Shown: positions 43,037 to 53,200 of the stretch, piece by piece
Layout of the letters: each line of letters starts with the position of its first letter
Position numbering within the stretch: the first letter of the stretch is position 1
Source of the DNA: Murinocardiopsis flavida
GTDB lineage: Bacteria; Actinomycetota; Actinomycetes; Streptosporangiales; Streptosporangiaceae
Assembly: GCF_003014485.1 (NCBI RefSeq)
Contig: NZ_PYGA01000014.1
Coordinates: 124,001-188,000, forward strand
Reading direction: 5' to 3'
DNA: 64,000 nucleotides
The notes under the pieces: generated by a model
Told to the model about the DNA's origin: nothing
Databases searched by the model: none
What the model saw: the letters and a program-made list of their open reading frames with translations, nothing else
Made by a program: the position numbers and the translations under genes

Positions 43037-44401
43037 ATGCTGCTGAGGTTCCGAGTTGCGAACCACCGGTCGATACGTGAAGAACAGGAACTGTCCCTGG
43101 TCGCCGTCCCCAGGCAGGGTGAAGCCAAGCCAAAGGCGTCCGAGATCCCGCGGACTGTGCGGGTGGCCGGCATCTACGGGGCGAATGCCTCAGGAAAGTC
43201 CAATGTCCTCGATGCCCTGCGCTGGATGCAGTGGGCGCTTCGGGGCTCCTTCACGAGTTGGTCGCCCGACGGCGGCGTGCCGAGGACATGTTTCACCCTG
43301 GACGAGGAGTCCAGGAAAGCCCCGTCCTTCTACGAGGCCGACCTGGTCGACCGCGGAGTCCGGTATTCCTACGGGTTCGAGGTCACCGACCAGGAGGTGA
43401 TGGGCGAATGGCTTTTCGCCTTCCCCAAAGGACGCCCGCAGCGGATGTTCGAGCGGAGCAAACATGAGCAGGAGGAGGACTACAGGTTCGGTCGGTCGCT
43501 GACGGGGGAGCTTCAGCAGATCCGCCGGCTGACCCGGCCCAACGCGCTCTTCCTGTCCACAGCGGCGTCGAACAACCACAAGCGCCTATCCCGTCTGTAC
43601 CGCGCCATGACCCAGCACCTCAAGGCGGCGACGCAGAACTCCGTGGAGGAACAGTCCCGCACGAGGTTCACAACCTCGCTCCTGGCTGAGGAGGAGACCG
43701 CCGACCAGGTCAATCGCCTAGTCCGGATCGCTGACCTCGGTATCAGCAGAGTCCGTATGGAGAAGAAGCCGGTCGATGAGGAACTCCTGGCCCGATTGAC
43801 TCGCTCCTTCGAACCCGAAGGGTTTCCCAAGGAGTTCTTTCAAACCATGCGGGACGATCTCAGCACGACACTCATATTCACGCACGCGTGTGCCGGACAG
43901 CCGGGTGAACTGTCGATCGACGAAGAGAGCGACGGCACCCGATCGTGGATTTCTCTTGTCGGCCCGCTCATTCAAGTGCTGCGTCAAGGCGATGTGTTCC
44001 TCGTCGATGAGATCGACTCCAGCCTGCACCCGATGATCTCCTCCACCATGATCAAGATGTTCAAGGACCCTGACATCAACCCACGGGGTGCCCAACTGAT
44101 CTTCGCCTCCCACGACACCACGCTTCTCGGTACCATGCTCGAAAACAAGCTGCTGGATCGGGACGAAGTTTGGTTCACGGAGAAAGACGCCCACGGTGCG
44201 ACCTCACTGTTCTCGCTGGCCGAGTTCCGTCCTCGGGGTACCGAGAACGCCGAGCGCGGCTACCTGCAAGGCCGCTACGGCGCAGTTCCCTTTGTGGATT
44301 TCTCCGAGATCCGCTCGCTTTTTCGAGCGATTCACGGTGTCGCCGATGAATCGGCCGAAACGGTTGAAGAAGAGCCTGCGCCGGTCATCGCTGGTCCGTG
44401 A
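43037..44401 (+). CDS. RloA-like AAA/ABC ATPase (COG1106)
   Basis: 454 aa. N-terminus MLLRFRVANHRSIREEQELS, Walker A GIYGANASGKSNVLDAL at about 46-62, and Walker B/D-loop GDVFLVDEIDSSLHPMISST near 315-335, followed by LIFASHDTTLLGT (H-loop). This is the SMC/ABC-like ATPase family that includes RloA and the ATPases of PARIS and other abortive-infection systems. ATG 43037 follows GGAGG. The 3' end overlaps the RloB-like gene by 56 bp, so they form one unit. Predicted role: sensor ATPase that holds or releases the RloB effector upon phage infection. Confidence 0.83.
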   Translation: MLLRFRVANHRSIREEQELSLVAVPRQGEAKPKASEIPRTVRVAGIYGANASGKSNVLDALRWMQWALRGSFTSWSPDGGVPRTCFTLDEESRKAPSFYEADLVDRGVRYSYGFEVTDQEVMGEWLFAFPKGRPQRMFERSKHEQEEDYRFGRSLTGELQQIRRLTRPNALFLSTAASNNHKRLSRLYRAMTQHLKAATQNSVEEQSRTRFTTSLLAEEETADQVNRLVRIADLGISRVRMEKKPVDEELLARLTRSFEPEGFPKEFFQTMRDDLSTTLIFTHACAGQPGELSIDEESDGTRSWISLVGPLIQVLRQGDVFLVDEIDSSLHPMISSTMIKMFKDPDINPRGAQLIFASHDTTLLGTMLENKLLDRDEVWFTEKDAHGATSLFSLAEFRPRGTENAERGYLQGRYGAVPFVDFSEIRSLFRAIHGVADESAETVEEEPAPVIAGP

Positions 44402-44987
44402 GTCGAAAGAGCGGATCCTCGTGGTCTGCGAGGGGGAGGTCACCGAGGTCCAGTACCTGAACGGCCTCAAACAGCTGTTCAGCGCCCTGCCCGTCGATGT
44501 GGTGCCGGTCGGTAAGGGCGGGACCCCCGAACAGGTGGTCGACCTCGCCTTAGCGAAGCAAGCCGAAGCGGAGGATCGGGCCGAGCGGGCCAACGACGGA
44601 AACCTCAACTTCGACCAGACGTGGTGCCTGGTCGACGTCGATGAGCACGTGCGCATCCCCGAAGCCCTTGCCCGCGCGCGGAGAGCGGGGGTCAAGGCCG
44701 TTGTCTCCAATCCGTGCTTTGAACTGTGGCTGCTCTACCACTACCAGGATCTACAAAGCACATTGCACCGTGCCGTGCTGTGCGAGAAGCTTCGGAACTA
44801 CATCAGGGGATACGACAAGCACCTTCCCTTGGATTTCCCCTACGACCGCCACGACCTGGCGAAGAAGCGCGCCTTGCGTGCCGCCGCCGACCACACCGCG
44901 ACCTGCTCCCGCGGCAATAACCCCTCGACCAACGCGTGGCTGCTGGTCGAGGCGATCCAGCGGGCCGGCAAGACGAAGGAGCGGTGA
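44346..44987 (+). CDS. RloB-like TOPRIM-type effector
   Basis: 213 aa. The RloB family signature is ERILVVCEGEVTEVQYLNGL, with acidic residues E29 and E34 as in TOPRIM folds, and a second acidic motif TWCLVDVDEHVRIPEAL. VKAVVSNPCFELWLLYHY is the conserved central block. RloB was first noted as a restriction-linked ORF; with an RloA-type ATPase it resembles the ATPase-TOPRIM pairs of PARIS (AriA-AriB), in which the TOPRIM protein is the toxic nuclease. ATG 44346 lies within the end of the ATPase gene; no better start is in frame downstream. Confidence 0.82.
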   Translation: MNRPKRLKKSLRRSSLVRESKERILVVCEGEVTEVQYLNGLKQLFSALPVDVVPVGKGGTPEQVVDLALAKQAEAEDRAERANDGNLNFDQTWCLVDVDEHVRIPEALARARRAGVKAVVSNPCFELWLLYHYQDLQSTLHRAVLCEKLRNYIRGYDKHLPLDFPYDRHDLAKKRALRAAADHTATCSRGNNPSTNAWLLVEAIQRAGKTKER

Positions 44988-45356
44988 GCACGGGTGGAGC
45001 CGCATCCGCACAGCGGAGTGAGCACACCAGGCCGGACCACTGACGTCTGCCCGTGGCGTCCGGTCAACATAAGGCAGCCAATACGGACACGCTGACTGTG
45101 CAATAAGCGTCGTCAATTATTCACTCATGCCGATGGATACCAACGGCCACCAGTGGACAATCCCGCTGTGTGGCGCCCGAATCGATAATTCGGATCCGAT
45201 GGTTTGTCCTGGTCGTCGCGGTTGCGGTACTTGGTGTTCGTACACCGCCCGTTCAGAAGCCGGATACCTCGTTTCCCGATCCTCGCCGGCTGTTAACCTC
45301 CGTTAGGTCCGGGAAGGGCTTCGGTCCCGTATCCGCGGCGCGCGAAATGAGGACAA
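44988..45356. other. Intergenic region, no gene seen
   Basis: About 370 bp of lower GC than the flanks. It contains the small hairpin CGAAT-CGATA-ATTCG around 45178-45192. The promoter of the downstream small-protein/DUF6879 pair should be here, but no clear -35/-10 combination was found. Confidence 0.5.
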
Positions 45357-45572
45357 ATGAAGCTCACGATGCTCTACAAGGACCAGGGCTCCGGCGGCGG
45401 CGGATGCCCGAGCGTGTACCTCGCAGACAGTGGCGAGTTCGTCGTCCAGGGCATCCAGCTCGATGCCGAAAGCCTTGCGGCGCTTGAGAACCCGCTCCCC
45501 GGCGAGACAGCGGTGCGCATAGCGCCCGAGGTGATCCTTGGAGCCGTGGAGCGGTACCAGTCCGGGGCTTGA
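45357..45572 (+). CDS. Small protein partner of DUF6879, first pair
   Basis: 71 aa. GGGCPSVYLADSGEFVVQGI, then LPGETAVRIAPEVILGAVER. The pattern CP-x-V/I-Y/W...G-E/D-F/I-V-V...E-x-V-x-I-P/A...L is shared with the small protein at 53952, which also precedes a DUF6879 gene. These small proteins occur with XRE and DUF397 genes in actinomycetes and are probably part of the same regulatory network. ATG 45357 follows GAGGA. The next gene starts 18 bp later. Confidence 0.7.
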   Translation: MKLTMLYKDQGSGGGGCPSVYLADSGEFVVQGIQLDAESLAALENPLPGETAVRIAPEVILGAVERYQSGA

Positions 45573-45590
45573 TTGAGGAGGGGAAACGCA

Positions 45591-46154
45591 TTGGGCACGA
45601 GGTTCGAATCGCTTGACGACCCTGGATTCCAAGGCCTGTTCGACGATTTCGAATACAGCGCCTATCGGCTGGAGTCCTTGCAGGTCTACGGGGTTCCATA
45701 CGAACTCGCGGAGTTTGAAAGGTTTCGTTCCGGCGAGGCTCGCGGGGAATTTCCGGGGATCGCCGAATGGGCGGAGCGTGTCGCCAGACGCACTCGGGAA
45801 GGGCGACGGTTCCACCGCGTGCATGTTGTTATCGAACCCCTGTCCGATTATGTGCGTTTCGAATGCGCCTGGTGCTATCGCCACACCGTGGCTGCCGGCG
45901 AGGAGGTACGCATGCTCGCGGTCGCCGAAGGCCAGTGGCCCGAAGGGCTACCGCAGGCCGACTACTGGCTGTTCGACTCCGCCCGCCTGGTGCGGATGGA
46001 CTACGCCGACGACGGCACCTTCATCGCGGCCGAGGTGGTCGACGACCCCGAGCAGGTCGTGGCCGCGAACGTCCAGCGCGACAGGGCGGTGTACCTCTCG
46101 GTGCCTTTCGGCGACTTCGCAGCGGATTTCGACGATCTGATGCGTCGGCGATGA
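45591..46154 (+). CDS. DUF6879 family protein, first copy
   Basis: 187 aa. FESLDDPGFQGLFDDFEYSA, then YRLESLQVYGVPYELAEFER and a C-terminal half with FHRVHVVIEPLSDYVRFECA, YWLFDSARLVRMDYADDG. This is the DUF6879 layout. The start is probably TTG 45591, which has GGAGGGG six bases upstream; the frame also begins at TTG 45573. It forms an operon with the small protein before it. Function unknown; linked by context to WhiJ-like regulation. Confidence 0.75.
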   Translation: MGTRFESLDDPGFQGLFDDFEYSAYRLESLQVYGVPYELAEFERFRSGEARGEFPGIAEWAERVARRTREGRRFHRVHVVIEPLSDYVRFECAWCYRHTVAAGEEVRMLAVAEGQWPEGLPQADYWLFDSARLVRMDYADDGTFIAAEVVDDPEQVVAANVQRDRAVYLSVPFGDFAADFDDLMRRR

Positions 46155-46212
46155 GGAGCGGTGTACCGCTTACCCAGCCGCGTGGCGAGACGACATGGGA
46201 GAGACAACCCCG

Positions 46213-48351
46213 ATGGCGGACAACGAGATCACCGACGCCTCGGGCGCAGTCGTTCAGGCCGGTGCGGTCCACGGCGATGTCCACATCTCCGCAAGCGGTC
46301 GGCAGACGCAGACCACCCCGCATCAGCTTCCACTGAACGTCAACGGCTTCGTCAACCGCCGCGGCGACCTCGCGACGCTCGACGCGCTCGTGGTCGCCGC
46401 GGCAAGCCACCAACCGCCCGGCTGGACCGCGCCCATGGTCGTCTCCACCATCGCGGGGGCACCCGGTATCGGGAAGACAGCGCTGGCGGTGCACTGGGCG
46501 CACCGGGTCCGGTCCGATTTCTCCGACGGCGATCTCTACGTCGACATGCGCGGCTATGGCCCCGGCCCGAGGGTCGAGGCGGTCCAGGCTCTCGACACCC
46601 TCTTACGTGCGCTGGACGTCACCCCCGACCGCATACCGGTCGACCTCGACGGGCGCGCTGCGCTGTTCCGGTCACTCCTCAGCGGCAAGCGGGTGCTGGT
46701 CCTCATCGACAACGCGGCCAGCGCCGATCAGGTCCGTCCTCTACTGCCCGGGTCGCCGGAGTCGTTGGTGCTCGTGACCAGCCGGAGCACACTTCCCGGA
46801 CTCGTGGCACGCGAAGGAGCGTCGCGAATGGTGCTCGACATACTCACCCCCGACGAGTCGCTGACACTGCTGCGGCAGATCGTCGGCGCGGAGCGCGTCG
46901 ACTCCGAGCCGGCCGCCGCACGCCGGCTCGCGCAACTGTGCGTCCACTTGCCGCTGGCGCTGCGCATCACCGCGGAGCGCGTCAACTCCAGGCCGCGCGC
47001 GGCACTGTCCGACTTCGTCGCCGAACTTTCCGACGAGAAGGAGCGACTGGATGCACTCGGATTCGAGGACGACGAGTTGAGCGACGTGCGCGCCGCCTTC
47101 GCGGCGTCCTACAACAACCTCGACCCCGACGCGGCACGGCTGTTCCGCCTGACCGGGTTGCACCCCGGCAACGAGTTCGGCGTCCACGCATGCGCCGCCA
47201 TGGCGGACATCAGCACGTCGGCGGCCCGGCGGCTGCTCGACCGGCTTGCGCGGGTCCACCTGGTCAGCGAGACGGGGACCGACCGCTACCGCTCCCACGA
47301 CCTGCTGCGCCTCTACGCCGCCGAACGCGCCGCCGAGGACGAGACGCCAACGGAGCGCACCACGGTGCTGCGCCGGATGCTGGACTGGTACCTCCGCAGC
47401 GTCTACAACGGGCACCGGGTCATCCTCCCGGCCTTCCGCGAGCTGCCGCTTCCGCCCCCTGAAGGCTCGGCCGATCCGCCGGCCTTCGACTCCGTCGACG
47501 ACGCCATGCGGTGGTTCGAGACCGAGCGCTCGAACCTGGTCGACGCGGTCCGGATCGGCACGGCAGGCGGCCTGCACGATCTCGGGTGGCGCCTTCCCGC
47601 CGTCATGTACGGATTCTTCGAGCTGAGGGGCTACTGGTCGCAGTGGCGCGACATCCACCTCCTCGGCCTGGAAGCCGCGGACGCCGCCGACGACGACCAC
47701 GGCCGTGCCTGCAACCACCTCGGTCTCGGCGACGCCAACTGGTTCCTCCAGCGGATCCCCGAGGCGTTCGACTGCTACCGGCGGGCGGTTGATGAAGGGC
47801 GCCGGGCCGGGGACGGCTGGGTGGAGGGCTTCGCACTTCGTCAGATCGGCGTCCTGCTCCAGGAGCAGGAGCGCTTCGCCGAGGCGATCGAACGCGTCGA
47901 AGAGGCGCGGGCGGTCTTCGAGTCCACCGACGAGCGACGCGGGAACGGTATGGCCCTGCTCACGCTGGGCGATTGCCACCGCGGTCTCGGACATACCGGG
48001 GAGGCCGTCCGGTATTGCGAAGAGGCGGTCGCCCTGTTCCAGCGGATCGGCGACACCTGGAGCGTCGCGTGGGGCCGCTGCGCGCTCGGCCGGGCACTGG
48101 CAGGGCCGGGACGGTGGGCCGAGTCGCTCTCCGCCTACGAGGAGGCGTTCGCCACCTTCCGCGCGTTCGGGGACCGCCGCAACGAACTGCGTGCCCTCGT
48201 CGGAATGGGGGAGGCGTGCACCGCCGCCGGGTGGACGGACGATGCACGGAGGCACCTGGGCGCCGCGATGGAAATCGCCGAGGAACTGGGCGACGACGAG
48301 GTGGCGGACCTCGCAGCCCGGATCGAGGCGCTGTCGGCCGAAGCCGAGTAG
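46213..48351 (+). CDS. STAND NTPase (NB-ARC) with TPR repeats, second copy
   Basis: 712 aa from ATG 46213, chosen because MADNEITD aligns with the MGDNEIRN start of the STAND protein at 12279; an ATG at 46195 is also open. Residues about 9-27 (ASGAVVQAGAVHGDVHISA) carry the VQAG motif. Then QLPLNVNGFVNRRGDLATLD, Walker A GAPGIGKT at 82-89, Walker B RVLVLIDNAAS with the normal Asp, LVTSRSTLPGLVA (sensor) and LPLAL (GxP-type). About six TPR-like units fill 450-700 (GRACNHLGLGDANWFLQRIP; GMALLTLGDCHRGLGHTGEA). It is a signal-gated switch protein of AfsR/NLR-like layout with no fused effector. Confidence 0.85.
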   Translation: MADNEITDASGAVVQAGAVHGDVHISASGRQTQTTPHQLPLNVNGFVNRRGDLATLDALVVAAASHQPPGWTAPMVVSTIAGAPGIGKTALAVHWAHRVRSDFSDGDLYVDMRGYGPGPRVEAVQALDTLLRALDVTPDRIPVDLDGRAALFRSLLSGKRVLVLIDNAASADQVRPLLPGSPESLVLVTSRSTLPGLVAREGASRMVLDILTPDESLTLLRQIVGAERVDSEPAAARRLAQLCVHLPLALRITAERVNSRPRAALSDFVAELSDEKERLDALGFEDDELSDVRAAFAASYNNLDPDAARLFRLTGLHPGNEFGVHACAAMADISTSAARRLLDRLARVHLVSETGTDRYRSHDLLRLYAAERAAEDETPTERTTVLRRMLDWYLRSVYNGHRVILPAFRELPLPPPEGSADPPAFDSVDDAMRWFETERSNLVDAVRIGTAGGLHDLGWRLPAVMYGFFELRGYWSQWRDIHLLGLEAADAADDDHGRACNHLGLGDANWFLQRIPEAFDCYRRAVDEGRRAGDGWVEGFALRQIGVLLQEQERFAEAIERVEEARAVFESTDERRGNGMALLTLGDCHRGLGHTGEAVRYCEEAVALFQRIGDTWSVAWGRCALGRALAGPGRWAESLSAYEEAFATFRAFGDRRNELRALVGMGEACTAAGWTDDARRHLGAAMEIAEELGDDEVADLAARIEALSAEAE

Positions 48352-48411
48352 GCCGCGACGGGGACCGGATCGAGGCGCTGTCGGCCGAAGCCGAGTAGGC
48401 CGCGACGGGGA
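48318..48411. repeat. 47-bp tandem duplication across the STAND stop codon
   Basis: The last codons, the stop and the following bases (48318-48364) are repeated exactly as 48365-48411. The first stop ends the protein; the second copy is untranslated. Confidence 0.9.
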
Positions 48412-48447
48412 CCGGGAACCGGGGACCGGACGGGAGGAGGGCCACTG

Positions 48448-49029
48448 GTGGCGGAAACGCCCAAGGCCGACGCAACGGACAGCATCAGCGTCCACATCGG
48501 CGCGGCAGAGCTGGCCGTCGTCCACCACAACGGAATCAGGCGGCTCTACGACGAGGCGTTCCTCCGGCCGCCGTTCGCGTACACCGAAGGGGCCCGGGCC
48601 GAGCACGAGGCCGGGCTCGCGCGGCTCCGCGCAATCCGCGGGTTCGGCATCGCCGTGGCCGTGCTTCGCGGGGAGCCGGTGGGCTTCGCCTACGGCTTCC
48701 CGCTGCCCGTCGACCACCAGTGGTGGGACGGGTTCCCCACCCCGCTGCCCCGCGCGTTCACCCGGGAATGGCCGGGAAGGACCCTCACCATCGAGGATCT
48801 TGCCGTGGACTCCCGGTACCGCCGGTCGGGCGTTGCCCGCCGCCTTCTCGCAGCCCTGCTGGACTCCCGGGGAGAGGAACGGGCCGTACTCTCCGTCCAA
48901 CCGGCAGCCGAGGCCGCCCACGCCTTCTACCGGGCAACCGGCTGGCACAAGGTAGGCCGCAAGGGACCGATCCCCGGCATCGTCCCGCCCTACTGGGACA
49001 TCTACACGACGAATATGCGCCGACCTTGA
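48448..49029 (+). CDS. GNAT-family N-acetyltransferase
   Basis: 193 aa. The acetyl-CoA site is TIEDLAVDSRYRRSGVARRL (R-x-x-G-x-A/G), followed by the beta-5/alpha-4 part AVLSVQPAAEAAHAFYRATG, W and HKVGRKG. The N-terminal half is variable. Substrate unknown. GTG 48448 follows GGGAGGAGGG. It lies 96 bp downstream of the STAND gene, after the 47-bp duplication, and may be co-transcribed. Confidence 0.83.
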   Translation: MAETPKADATDSISVHIGAAELAVVHHNGIRRLYDEAFLRPPFAYTEGARAEHEAGLARLRAIRGFGIAVAVLRGEPVGFAYGFPLPVDHQWWDGFPTPLPRAFTREWPGRTLTIEDLAVDSRYRRSGVARRLLAALLDSRGEERAVLSVQPAAEAAHAFYRATGWHKVGRKGPIPGIVPPYWDIYTTNMRRP

Positions 49030-49161
49030 GGACCTCAACAGTCACTGCGACTGAGCAGAAGCCAGACTCCCACACGTGGCCGTGAACGACCCCGATCCGA
49101 CAGCGGATCCGATCGGACGGTTCTGGGGCGTTTCCGGGGCTGGGGTCGTTAGCCTGCTGGG

Positions 49162-50178
49162 GTGGATGCGTTCGATAGCAGCAAGAGCACCGGTACTGAC
49201 CAGGCGGCCGCCCTGCTCCGGGCGATGGAACATGAGGTCGCGCGCTACCCCGAGTCCGCTGGCGAGATCATGGTGGAGACGGTCGATGAACTCCAGCGCA
49301 ACGGTTGGTTCGAGGACGCCCTTGAACTGTGTGGTCGGGTCATCGCCGACTTCCCCGGCATGGACTCGGCATTCGCCCGGATGCACCGGATCGAGACGCT
49401 GTGGAAGCTCGGCCGCGATGGCGACGCCGAAGAGGCGCTGGCCGAGCTGTGGGAACTCGACGAGGAGGCGCTGCTCGCGGCCGAACTGGTCGCCGAACTG
49501 CTGGACAGTCACGGGGACCCTCTTCGGGCGCTGCAATGGTCCGACCGGGCTTTCGCCGGACTGCTGCGGCCGGACGTCGACCCTGAAGAAATCGAGAACC
49601 TGGGCGACCTGGTCCACGCCCAGTGGCGGGCCGCGTTGCGCAGGCGCATGGGGTTCGCCCCGGATGCGCTCGACCGGGCGGCGCAGCGGCGGGATCCTGC
49701 GATGGAGCTCGGTGCCCTGCGGCCCACCGAGGATCCTGGGCGCCAGGGACTCGCCGCACTGGGCGTTGTGGACTCCGCCCCCTCGGCCGCCTACCGCGAG
49801 GAGACGGACGAGGTGCTCCTGTCGCACATCGTCCGTGCCGATGTCGCCGACGCGCACGCCGCCGGGCTGCTCACCGGCTTCGGCGACACCGAGGCGCTCA
49901 CCCCGGACACCTACTTCCGCGAGGTCGAGCTGAACCGCCGGCAGATGCGGCGGGAGACGGAGTTCTCCCGGGGGCGGGACATCCCGCTGTCCATGGCCGA
50001 GATCCGGGCGTTCGCCGACGAACAGGGGGTCACCACGCCCACGGAGAACATCCGGTCCGCGGCGGCCGCGGCCAAACACTCGCGCGGCGGGGACTTCCCA
50101 ATGTGGCCGCCCGAACGCAACCAGCCCTGCTGGTGCGCATCCGACCGCAAGTACAAGAAGTGCTGCGGACGGCCGTAG
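49162..50178 (+). CDS. Helical-repeat protein with C-terminal SEC-C zinc motif
   Basis: 338 aa. The N-terminal ~130 residues look like TPR or SEL1-like helices (FEDALELCGRVIADFPGM; IETLWKLGRDGDAEEALAEL). The C-terminus NQPCWCASDRKYKKCCGR is a SEC-C motif (C-x-C...CC/CH), which binds zinc and is found on SecA and on many proteins of unknown function, including some in defence islands. The middle is not recognised. GTG 49162 has no strong ribosome-binding site. It converges on the restriction-modification gene. Confidence 0.78.
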   Translation: MDAFDSSKSTGTDQAAALLRAMEHEVARYPESAGEIMVETVDELQRNGWFEDALELCGRVIADFPGMDSAFARMHRIETLWKLGRDGDAEEALAELWELDEEALLAAELVAELLDSHGDPLRALQWSDRAFAGLLRPDVDPEEIENLGDLVHAQWRAALRRRMGFAPDALDRAAQRRDPAMELGALRPTEDPGRQGLAALGVVDSAPSAAYREETDEVLLSHIVRADVADAHAAGLLTGFGDTEALTPDTYFREVELNRRQMRRETEFSRGRDIPLSMAEIRAFADEQGVTTPTENIRSAAAAAKHSRGGDFPMWPPERNQPCWCASDRKYKKCCGRP

Positions 50179-50258
50179 CCGGTGCTGCGGGGGTATTCAG
50201 ACGAGGTCAGACGGTCGGATCGCCGGGTCTTGGAGGCCGGGGCTGCGGATGGCGTTCC

Positions 50259-53200
50259 CTAATCAAGTGGCAGTTCGGTCTGTCCGTGCAGCCGGGGCGG
50301 TTTGCGCAGTCCCGGCTTCACCGGAAGGACATCGGCCACCATCAAGTCCTGCGTGGTGACAATTGGGCCGGAGAGAACGCGGTCCAACAGTTCATCCTGG
50401 CGCGGTTCGAGGTCGACCAGCCGGGTGAGGACGGTGAGCAGTTCCAACAGCTCGTCGGTGAACTGCGGAGTCCAATGCTCCGGTCGGATGTAATCCAACG
50501 GCGCCCCACGCCGCTGGTGCCTAGGGTTAAGTTGGCGCGCAGAGAACCATTTGCGGACGATGGGCATCCCGCCGACGTCATAGCGCCACACCTCGCGAGG
50601 AACCTGTTTGATGACTCCTTCGCCGATGTACAGCCGATCCCCCGGAACTGCGGAGTCGCTGTCATGGCGGATGATGTCGGGCAGAGGCGCAGGTGACCCT
50701 GGGACTTCCGCCACTACCTCAGGCTTCCGATCCCTCGGCAGACGGGGCGTCCTCTGAGGTCGGCCTGCCGCCGCATCGCAGAACCGCTCGCCGTAGGTGT
50801 GCAACCAAACAACTTCGCGCCCTAGAGCGACGGCCTCGGACCAGGTATCCGCATCGGAGGTCAGCGGGACACGGATACCCGGGACCACCAAGTCGTCCTT
50901 GAACTGCGCGGTGTACCCAGGGTGGGCCACGATGGCAGCTAGATAGGCTATCAGGTCCTCAGCGGAAACGCGGCGGCCGACGCGCTCGGAAATGGTAACG
51001 AGTAGTCCAAGAGCAAGATTGGGAGAGGTCGTCTCTCTATCGCGGTAAAGGGGTAGAGTGCGGCCCCCGCGTCCGTTGAAGCAATGCATATCAGGCACCA
51101 GTGAGCTGAAGTGCAGTCCTGGTCCAGACGTCAGCGGGTGTGCGTGCTGTTCAATGACGAATACCTGCTTGTCGCCATGTGCGTTCCAGAGCGGTGGCCG
51201 GATGAAATCAACGAATCGCGTGTCACTGATGAAGCGTTGTCGGTCGAAGGAACGATGGAGAAGACGATCCTGACCTGGAGATTTATTCTCCTCCGTGATT
51301 GTGCGCCGCCCCGGAAAACCTCTGGTGACGTCTCGATCTCTCGTTGCTTTGAACAGTCGATCCTTATCCTGGGGGGCGGCAGACGCAAGCCGGTTAAATC
51401 TGTGGTGCAGGGTTGATTCGTCGGGGGCGATCACCCATCTACGGTTCGCTTTTACACCCGAATGCCGCCACGGCAGCAAATCACCGAGCGCCGGATACGT
51501 GTGCCATTCCGCTTTCTCGGTGCTGAGTGGGGCGGTCCAGTCCGACGCGCACTCCTCCCACCTGGCACCGTCCAACCGCAGTCCCAGGTCGTTCGCCAGC
51601 GTAGCGAATTTCGCTTCCCTGTCTCCGTCGAGCCGAGTACGCCAGATCCGCGCGGGCTCATCTGGGTTCGGCCGTCCGTAACGGGCGAAGATGCTGATGC
51701 AGATCGGCTGTTGGACGCCACCGAAGATGCGGGTGGAGACCGGTGGTTGGTGGCCCTCGGGCGATAAGTCGATGACCCAGCCTTCGTCCGCGGTGGCCCG
51801 GAGATACCGGCGCATGCCGACGAAGGCCCGCTGTGTCAGATACGCCGATGTGCTGACGAAGGCCACGATGCCGCTGGGTTGCTCGGGCTGGGCGTCGAAC
51901 ACCTTCCACATTGCCCAGCGCCAGAAATAGGTGCCGACCGCTGAAAGCTTGTACTCCAATCTTCCGTTGCCCGGTTCCCGGAATTCGTCCAGCGACGGTC
52001 GGGCCGTCATCGGATCCCTGTCCGGATCGGTTCGGCGGTCCTCCAGCCACGGCGCCGGATCACGCTGCCGCGCCCGCTCGATGTACGGCGGGTTGCCGAC
52101 GACCACCATCACCGGTGTCGTTCTCTTGACCCGGTTGGCTTCATCGCGGAGGTATTCGATCTCCTCGTAGCGGAGCCCGAAGGATGGGTAGGGGTGGTAT
52201 GGGTTGTCGAGAGTGTTGACCAAGTACCGCTGATGCTGGTCGGGCACCTCTACCCGATACCGATCCCGCATCTGCTGGTGCAGCCGCAGTTCGGCGACGG
52301 CGAAGGGGCCGGCATTGCGCTCGAAACCGACCAGCCGCTCCCGATACAACTCCTTCAGATGGGTGCGTGCATGGACCTCTCCGTATTGGTCGGTCAGCGT
52401 GCGGGCGACCGAGTCGATGACGGACGAGAGGAACGTTCCTGTGCCCATCGCGGGGTCGAGCGTGGTCACCGCCTCATCGGCAAGACCGCGCGGGCGGGCC
52501 ATCCGCGTCTTGAGCACCTCGTCGACGAATTCGACCATGTAGCGCGTGACCGGCTCGGGTGTGTAGTAGGAGCCGGTCTGCTTCCGAAGTTCGGGGTCGT
52601 AGCGCGACAGGAATGTCTCGTACAAGTCGACGTAGGCGTTGCGCTCATTGCGCATGAGCCTCTGCCAGTCGATCGGCTCCAGGATGCGGATCAGGGTTGG
52701 CAGCACGGTGAGCTGCTGGACGTACCTCGGATCGGTCAGGACGTCCAACGCGTTGCCGAGGAACGGGTGACGTTTGGCGAGAAGCTCCCCGATGTCGTGC
52801 ACGCTCCGGCCGCTGAAGTCGGCGCCGGATTCACGTGCCAGAATCAGCGCGAAAGTGATTGTCTGGGCATAGGAGTCGGCGAATTCCGGCCCGGCCTTGA
52901 GCTGCGGGAAGAGAAGGTTCCGCCATTCCTCGGCGAGTCGGGTGAACGGCTTTCGTCCGCTGCTCCATTGTTCTTCGGCGATGAACTGTGCGACCTCCTC
53001 CCTGAGTCGGCGGCACAGCCCGGCGACGCGGGTGATGAGCTGGTCGAGCGTATAATCCGGGTTGGGTTCCCATGCCAGGAACTCCCATATGAGCTTCTCG
53101 AACTCCAAAGTAGAGATCGTCGAATTCCGGTGTTCACGGGTGATCCTCGGAGTCTCTACTGTTGTTCCCTGCTGTTTTCCATAGCGGAAGACAGCCCATT

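Noticed and set aside
46741-49038. A 765-codon minus-strand frame opposite the second STAND gene and the acetyltransferase
   Set aside because: Shadow frame without domains; both plus-strand genes have clear motifs and ribosome-binding sites.
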